Origin: Burkholderia sp. PAMC 26561
Lineage (GTDB): Bacteria > Pseudomonadota > Gammaproteobacteria > Burkholderiales > Burkholderiaceae
Length of the DNA: 64,000 nt
Assembly (NCBI RefSeq): GCF_001557535.2
Contig: NZ_CP014309.1
Coordinates: 310,001-374,000 of the forward strand
Reading direction: 5' to 3'
Shown here: piece after piece, positions 59,243 to 64,000 of the stretch
How positions within the stretch are numbered: the stretch's first letter is position 1
Layout of the letters: each line of letters begins with the position of its first letter
The notes under the pieces: generated by a model
What the model was told of the DNA's origin: nothing
The model's input: only the letters and a program-made list of their open reading frames with translations
Database searches by the model: none
Translations under genes and position numbers: made by a program

Positions 59243-60322
59243 GTGAAGGCAACAAAAAAATCCGGGATGAACCAATCGTCCAGCAACTACCAGTGCGCTT
59301 GTTGCGCAACGCCGAGTTTTGGAAGGAGGCAATTCCTGGCAGCATCAGCAGGTCTCGCTGCATCGGCCGCGCTTCCGGCTCTCGCGCGAGCTGCTGTCCG
59401 GCCGCAACGTATGATCGATGTACATCATCATTTTGAACCGAGTTTCAAGAATGTCGATGGCAGTCCGTGGTCGATTCAAATGGCCGTCGATCAACTTGAT
59501 CGTAACGGCGTAGACACCGCTATCGCGTTCGCAGGGGCCATTCCGGAAACCAACGCCGCGGACGGCCGGGCGAGGGCGCGCAAGACGAACGAGTGGAGCA
59601 CGCAGTATTGCGTCGATCATCCCGGTCGATTCGGATTGTTCGCCTCAATCCCAATGAACGATGTTGAAGGTTCTTTGAGAGAGATCGAGTATGCGTTCGA
59701 CGTCCTGAAGGCGGATGGTATCGGTCTGGTGACGAACTACCAGGACGCGTGGCTGGGCGATCCGAAGTTTGAACCGATTTTCGAAGAGCTGAATCGCCGT
59801 AAAGCGGTCGTATATGTCCATCCGGCTCAAGCTCCGTGCTGCACGCCCGCGACGCTGACGTACGAAACATCGGGAATAACCGCACCTTGGATCGAATTTC
59901 CGACCAACACCGCGAGAACAATTTTGAGTCTGTGGGGATCGCAGACGACAAGACGGCTACCCGACATCAAGTTTATCTTCTGCCACGGCGGCGGCGTCAT
60001 GCCCATTTTGTTGGGACGCATAGCAGGCTTCTCCGATTGGAAATCGGTCGGCCCAGACCGGTTAAAAGTGCTGTTTCCCGAAGGCATCTACGCCGAGTTC
60101 GCGAAGCTTTACTTCGAGTGTGCACAGGCCTACGCACCTGAAGCATTCGATCTCGTTCGTAAGGTCGTGCCGTCTACCCATCTTCTTTTCGGCACGGACT
60201 ATAGCTATTTCCCCGTCTCCCACGCTGTCGATCAGTTCAAGGCACTTGCGTTGCCAGAAGACCTGCGGCGCAGGATCGCGAGCGGCAATGCGTCCGCAAT
60301 CTTGCCGCGCTGGCACGCGTGA
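59243..60322 (+). CDS. second amidohydrolase 2-type protein with Tat signal
   Basis: A 359-residue paralogue of the preceding gene. GRRQFLAASAGLAASAALPA is a clear twin-arginine signal, after a cysteine-rich leader (CACCAT). Metal motifs are HHH in IDVHHHFEP, H in IFCHGGGVMP and D in FGTDYSYFP. The start is GTG at 59243 with AGGAG upstream; ATG at 59267 is the alternative. Two exported amidohydrolases in tandem are unusual for a cytosolic ring-degradation pathway. Confidence 0.87.
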   Translation: MKATKKSGMNQSSSNYQCACCATPSFGRRQFLAASAGLAASAALPALARAAVRPQRMIDVHHHFEPSFKNVDGSPWSIQMAVDQLDRNGVDTAIAFAGAIPETNAADGRARARKTNEWSTQYCVDHPGRFGLFASIPMNDVEGSLREIEYAFDVLKADGIGLVTNYQDAWLGDPKFEPIFEELNRRKAVVYVHPAQAPCCTPATLTYETSGITAPWIEFPTNTARTILSLWGSQTTRRLPDIKFIFCHGGGVMPILLGRIAGFSDWKSVGPDRLKVLFPEGIYAEFAKLYFECAQAYAPEAFDLVRKVVPSTHLLFGTDYSYFPVSHAVDQFKALALPEDLRRRIASGNASAILPRWHA

Positions 60323-60368
60323 GTGTGAGCGGACCTTCTCCAACTACTCAATCAAGTCGGAACCTACC

Positions 60369-61205
60369 ATGAAGCTTTTACGATTCGGACCGAAAGGCCA
60401 AGAGAAACCAGGCGCGATCGACGCGCATGGTCATATCCGTGACCTGTCGACACTTGTTACAGACTGGACCTCGGAGTGGCTGTCCCCTGAGCGCTTACGC
60501 GCGATCAACGCTGTCGACCTTGAGCAATTTCCCTGCGTCGAAGGAACGCCTCGTGTGGGCATTCCCGTCGCCGGCGTTCGGCAGTTCATCGCGATTGGCC
60601 TCAACTATCGCAAGCATGCTGAAGAGGCGGGCATGGAGATCCCGACGGAACCCGTCGTTTTTATGAAAGCGATTACCTCCTTGTGCGGCCCTAACGACGA
60701 CACAGTCTTGCCCGAAGACGCGCTTCAGGGCGACTGGGAGGTGGAACTAGGCATCGTCATCGGCTCGGTGGCCCGGCGCGTCAGTACAGACACGGCAATC
60801 GAGCATGTGGCGGGCTACTGTCTGGCCAACGATGTTTCGGAGCGGCATTGGCAGACAAAGCGCAACGGGCAGTGGGGAAAAGGCAAAAGCTTCGATACAT
60901 TCGGACCGGTTGGTCCGTGGCTTGTCACACGCGACGAAATGCCAGCTCCGCAGACGCTCAATATGGAGCTTTCGGTCAACGGCGATATCAGACAGAAAAG
61001 CAATACCGCAGACATGATCTTCTCCGTCGTTGAAATAGTGTCTTATCTGAGCCAGTTCATGACCTTGCTTCCGGGGGACATCATCATTACCGGCACCCCA
61101 TCAGGTGTGGGCTTGGGGATGAAGCCACCGCAGTTTCTCAAACGGGGTGACACAGTCAAGCTAAGTATCGATGGGCTCGGGACGCAACAGCAATTTATCG
61201 TCTAA
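60369..61205 (+). CDS. fumarylacetoacetate-hydrolase-family protein
   Basis: A 278-residue FAH-family enzyme: AIGLNYRKHAEEAGM, EPVVFMKAITSLCGPND, the metal site in DWEVELGIVIG (about 121-131), NDVSERHWQ, GPWLVTRDEMP and GDIIITGTPSGVGLGM. The family splits carbon-carbon bonds in acylpyruvates or hydrates/decarboxylates meta-cleavage products. Its place fits a late step. Confidence 0.92.
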   Translation: MKLLRFGPKGQEKPGAIDAHGHIRDLSTLVTDWTSEWLSPERLRAINAVDLEQFPCVEGTPRVGIPVAGVRQFIAIGLNYRKHAEEAGMEIPTEPVVFMKAITSLCGPNDDTVLPEDALQGDWEVELGIVIGSVARRVSTDTAIEHVAGYCLANDVSERHWQTKRNGQWGKGKSFDTFGPVGPWLVTRDEMPAPQTLNMELSVNGDIRQKSNTADMIFSVVEIVSYLSQFMTLLPGDIIITGTPSGVGLGMKPPQFLKRGDTVKLSIDGLGTQQQFIV

Positions 61206-61270
61206 GAAACACCGTATGCCTCTCCAAAAATGCGGAGTGGCTATCGACTGATAATAATCAGGAATACAAA

Positions 61271-62212
61271 ATGAAAATCGAAAATGGATCTCCTCATCCG
61301 GCTGTCCACTCGATCCACGAGTTTGTATTCGGCGTTCCCGATTTAGGTGAGGCGGAGAACTTTTTCAGGTCGTTCGGTCTGGACGTGCGGCGGGAATTAT
61401 CTGGACTGAGCTTATATACCTTCGGCCATGAGCATAGATGGGGGCGAGTCCTAGAGGGCGAACGCAAGCGCCTCTTGTGGTTGACGCTCGGCGTATTTGC
61501 CCACGATCGAGAAGCGTTTGAGGAGAGGCTCACGTTGATGAATATTGCCCGTATAGCACCGCCTCACGGCGCCAGTACGGAAGGGATCTGGATCATCGAC
61601 CCGCAAGGTATCCCGCTCCAGCTGATCGTTGCCGAAAAGACCTCGCCGCAGGTAAAGTCGGCGCGCATCTTTCCACCCGAGTCAAGTGAGTCGGGCAGGG
61701 CGCCGTGCCGCAGTGAGGTCACACAAGTGAAGCCGAATCGCTTGTCCCACATACTGCTTTTCACAAGTGACGTAGACCAATCCAGACGCTTTTATTCCGA
61801 CGTGCTCGGTCTCAGGTTGTCCGACCATTCTGGTTCGATCATCGCATTTATGCATGGCCCTCATGGAAGCGACCACCATCTGATCGCGTTTGCCAAGTCC
61901 GATGGGCCGGGATTGCATCATACGAGTTGGGACGTCTCATCGATCGACGATGTTGCGCTTGGCAGTGAGCAAATGGCGCGCGCCGGATACTGTCAAGGAT
62001 GGGGGTTGGGTCGTCACGTTCTTGGGTCGAACTATTTCCGCTACGTCCGTGATCCGTGGGGCAGTTACGCGGAATACTCGTTCGATATCGACTTTATACC
62101 GGCTGGCGTCGACTGGCCTGCTGCCGATTACCTCCCCGAGGATTCGCTTTACGTCTGGGGACCGGCCGTCCCTGAAGATTTCGTGACTAATTTTGAAGGA
62201 GATTCAGTATGA
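61271..62212 (+). CDS. VOC-fold extradiol-dioxygenase-like protein
   Basis: A 313-residue two-module VOC protein of the type I extradiol dioxygenase shape. The metal triad in the C-terminal module is H in LSHILLF (about 160), H in GLHHTSWD (about 216) and E in GSYAEYSF (about 266), so it should bind Fe(II) or Mn(II) and cleave a catechol-type ring. The N-terminal module has an HEFVFGVPDL start. A relic of a second copy lies at 53289-53459. Confidence 0.9.
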   Translation: MKIENGSPHPAVHSIHEFVFGVPDLGEAENFFRSFGLDVRRELSGLSLYTFGHEHRWGRVLEGERKRLLWLTLGVFAHDREAFEERLTLMNIARIAPPHGASTEGIWIIDPQGIPLQLIVAEKTSPQVKSARIFPPESSESGRAPCRSEVTQVKPNRLSHILLFTSDVDQSRRFYSDVLGLRLSDHSGSIIAFMHGPHGSDHHLIAFAKSDGPGLHHTSWDVSSIDDVALGSEQMARAGYCQGWGLGRHVLGSNYFRYVRDPWGSYAEYSFDIDFIPAGVDWPAADYLPEDSLYVWGPAVPEDFVTNFEGDSV

Positions 62213-63726
62213 GGTGGCGGGCGAAAAGACTTTCAATTGCGCTGCTCTCAATCTCATTCGTTGGCGGCCTGATTGTGGCGTGTGGTCACGGTAGCGACGG
62301 GATCTTCGACGTAACACAGGGGACCGTCATTCAAAACACGACCGTCGTTAACACTCGTGACGGGACCCTAAACAATGGGCAAGCAGTGGTCATTGACGGA
62401 GGAAAAATTACCAGGATCGCGCCGACCGCGAATGTTCGTGTGAGTGGAAGTGCTACGGCGGTTGATGGGACGGGAAAATTTCTGGTGCCTGGGTTCCTCG
62501 ACATGCATGCCCATGCGATGGTGCATGTTGACGAGAATCCCAGCTATTTTCCGTTGATGGTCGCCAATGGAATTACGGGCTTTCGGGAAATGGGCGCATT
62601 TCCTGGTCAGTTCCCTGACATGGTCTCCCGTGCGCAGCAACTAAACGCAAACAGCGCTGCGGGCCGCATCGACGCGCCGGAAGTTTTATTGATACCGAGC
62701 GACATATTTAACGGTACCAATACCGCAGCAAGTGCTGTCCAAGGCGTGGACCAACAGAAGGCGCTTGGCGTGGATTTCATCAAGGTGATCAGCGCAAACC
62801 GCGACGCGATGTTGGCGTTCCTGGGTGAATCAAAGCGCTTAGGGCTGCCATTGGCCGGCCATCTCACGCCAGCTGTCAGTGCAAGCGAGTCGTCCCAACT
62901 GGGATGGAAATCTATCGAGCATCTTGGCTCCGGAATCGGAATCCTCCTGGATTGCACGACAAACGAAGTTGCAATGCGGCAAACCATGGTCGCCGCTGCG
63001 GGGTTAAGTGCGCCAGCGTATGCGTCTGATACCGCTACGCTGCAGGAATTGTTGGCCACTTACAGTAACGAGAAGTGCCTGAACTTGGCAACAACCTTCG
63101 TCCAGAACGGGACTTGGAATGTGCCCACTCTTCGCCGCGTGAAAGCACTCGAAACAACGGATGATCCGGCGTTTCAAACCGACCCCGATCTGGCTTACGT
63201 TGACAAGATCCGGCTTGCGACCTGGATGCAGTTAGAGCGGACGTTTGCCAACCTTACGCCGTCTAACAAGGCTGCGCTTCGGCAGACTTATGCGTTGCAG
63301 CAATCTGTCACCAAGATGCTAAAGCAAAGCGGCGTCAAGATGTTGACGGTCTCCGACTCGGGCGTTGCATCAGTTTGGGTGGTTCCGGGGTTCGGACTGC
63401 ATGACGAGTTTCATGAGCTTGCGACAGCTGGACTCTCACCGTTGGAAATTCTTCAGATGACCACACTGAACGGCGCTGAGTTTCTCAACCGAGAAGAATC
63501 GATGGGCACTGTCGAAACAGGTAAGAACGCTGACCTCGTTTTGTTGGAAGGCAATCCAATCGAGGACGCAGCCAACCTCGACAGGATCTCCGCGGTTCTA
63601 CTAAAGGGTCGATATCTTGATAAGGCGGTGCTCGCCAAGATGAAAAGCGATGTAGCAACAGCCTACAAGGCGTCAACCACACCCGTCACTGCCGCGGCCA
63701 TTAAAGCGAGCCTGGACGCCGAATAA
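62209..63726 (+). CDS. lipoprotein amidohydrolase (imidazolonepropionase-like)
   Basis: A 505-residue amidohydrolase 1-type enzyme. A lipobox (GGLIVAC, cysteine at about 25) predicts an outer- or inner-membrane-anchored protein. Metal motifs are HAH in DMHAHAMVH (about 99-101), H in LAGHLTPAVS, H in IEHLGSGIG and D in VSDSGVAS; the lysine site and ATLNGAEFL-type ending (TTLNGAEFLNREESMGTV) match the family. The start overlaps the VOC stop by four bases (ATGA). It may release a cleavable moiety outside the cytoplasm. Confidence 0.88.
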   Translation: MRWRAKRLSIALLSISFVGGLIVACGHGSDGIFDVTQGTVIQNTTVVNTRDGTLNNGQAVVIDGGKITRIAPTANVRVSGSATAVDGTGKFLVPGFLDMHAHAMVHVDENPSYFPLMVANGITGFREMGAFPGQFPDMVSRAQQLNANSAAGRIDAPEVLLIPSDIFNGTNTAASAVQGVDQQKALGVDFIKVISANRDAMLAFLGESKRLGLPLAGHLTPAVSASESSQLGWKSIEHLGSGIGILLDCTTNEVAMRQTMVAAAGLSAPAYASDTATLQELLATYSNEKCLNLATTFVQNGTWNVPTLRRVKALETTDDPAFQTDPDLAYVDKIRLATWMQLERTFANLTPSNKAALRQTYALQQSVTKMLKQSGVKMLTVSDSGVASVWVVPGFGLHDEFHELATAGLSPLEILQMTTLNGAEFLNREESMGTVETGKNADLVLLEGNPIEDAANLDRISAVLLKGRYLDKAVLAKMKSDVATAYKASTTPVTAAAIKASLDAE

Positions 63727-63775
63727 ACACAAGTAGTAGTACCCACAAAAAAACCAGTTAGGTTTAGGAGACGAA

Positions 63776-64000
63776 ATGAAAAAGGACATCTGCCTCGCGC
63801 TAGCGCTTCTCTGCGCTGCATCAGGGACATATGCGCAACCGAGTGTCGTGTTATATGGAATTATCGACGAGTCGTTAGCGTACTCTTCTAGCGAAGCGGC
63901 TTCCGCAACAGCACGTGGACAAAGAAACTTCAAGGCACTAACTGGTGAACTTAGTGGGAATCGTTGGGGCCTACGCGGAGCCGAAGATCTGGGCGGCGGC
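63776..64000 (+). CDS. Gram-negative porin, N-terminal part
   Basis: Starts at 63776 with AGGAG upstream and runs off the window. A signal peptide (ICLALALLCAASGTYAQ) precedes PSVVLYGIIDESLAYSS and GNRWGLRGAEDLGGG, the standard beginning of Burkholderiales OmpC-type porins. It probably admits the substrate of the cluster. Confidence 0.9.
   Translation, partial: MKKDICLALALLCAASGTYAQPSVVLYGIIDESLAYSSSEAASATARGQRNFKALTGELSGNRWGLRGAEDLGGG

Overview
The window looks like an accessory, insertion-sequence-rich stretch of a Burkholderiales genome (Paraburkholderia/Caballeronia type). The evidence is GC-rich coding sequence, IS66/IS110/IS5/IS630-type elements, a DUF3701-type integrase, NWETF-like chemoreceptor tails, an FlhD homologue and a Gram-negative porin. 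I cannot tell chromosome from megaplasmid. I see no rRNA, tRNA or CRISPR array.

1-9 kb: a PAS histidine kinase running off the left edge, relics of a response regulator and a kinase, an orphan flhD-like gene, and an IS66 element broken by an IS110 element. 9-20 kb: a sensor kinase, a periplasmic binding protein coupled to a large membrane GGDEF-EAL protein, a dead LOV-GGDEF gene, a single-domain response regulator with a frameshifted kinase, and a wrecked J-domain gene cut by an IS5-type transposase relic. 21-36 kb: a dense chemosensory and cyclic-di-GMP region (two MCPs, one dead; one CheW plus two CheW relics; EAL-HDOD, PAS-GGDEF-EAL, HD-GYP and EAL proteins; and a small PYP-like PAS protein translationally coupled to a PAS-GGDEF gene). 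Many of these genes carry frameshifts or stops. Either this is a decaying signalling island or the sequence has indel errors, and read data would be needed to tell which.

36-50 kb: a graveyard of transposase fragments, then intact cargo. The cargo is a UvrD-like helicase coupled to chromate transporter chrA, LysR-RidA-class V aminotransferase, a MOSC protein, a tyrosine recombinase, two tandem 349-bp repeat units (the second split by an intact IS630-like element with CTAG flanks), a recombinase C-terminal relic, and a candidate small RNA.

50-64 kb: a LuxR regulator divergent from a dead tryptophan 2-monooxygenase (iaaM-like) gene, a relic of a ring-cleavage-type dioxygenase, a cupin, and then an intact TetR-controlled catabolic cluster. 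That cluster contains a flavin monooxygenase, flavin reductase, two Tat-signal amidohydrolases, a fumarylacetoacetate-hydrolase-family protein, a VOC/extradiol-dioxygenase-like protein, a lipoprotein amidohydrolase and a porin. The order suggests uptake, hydroxylation, cleavage and hydrolysis of an aromatic or related substrate that I cannot name.
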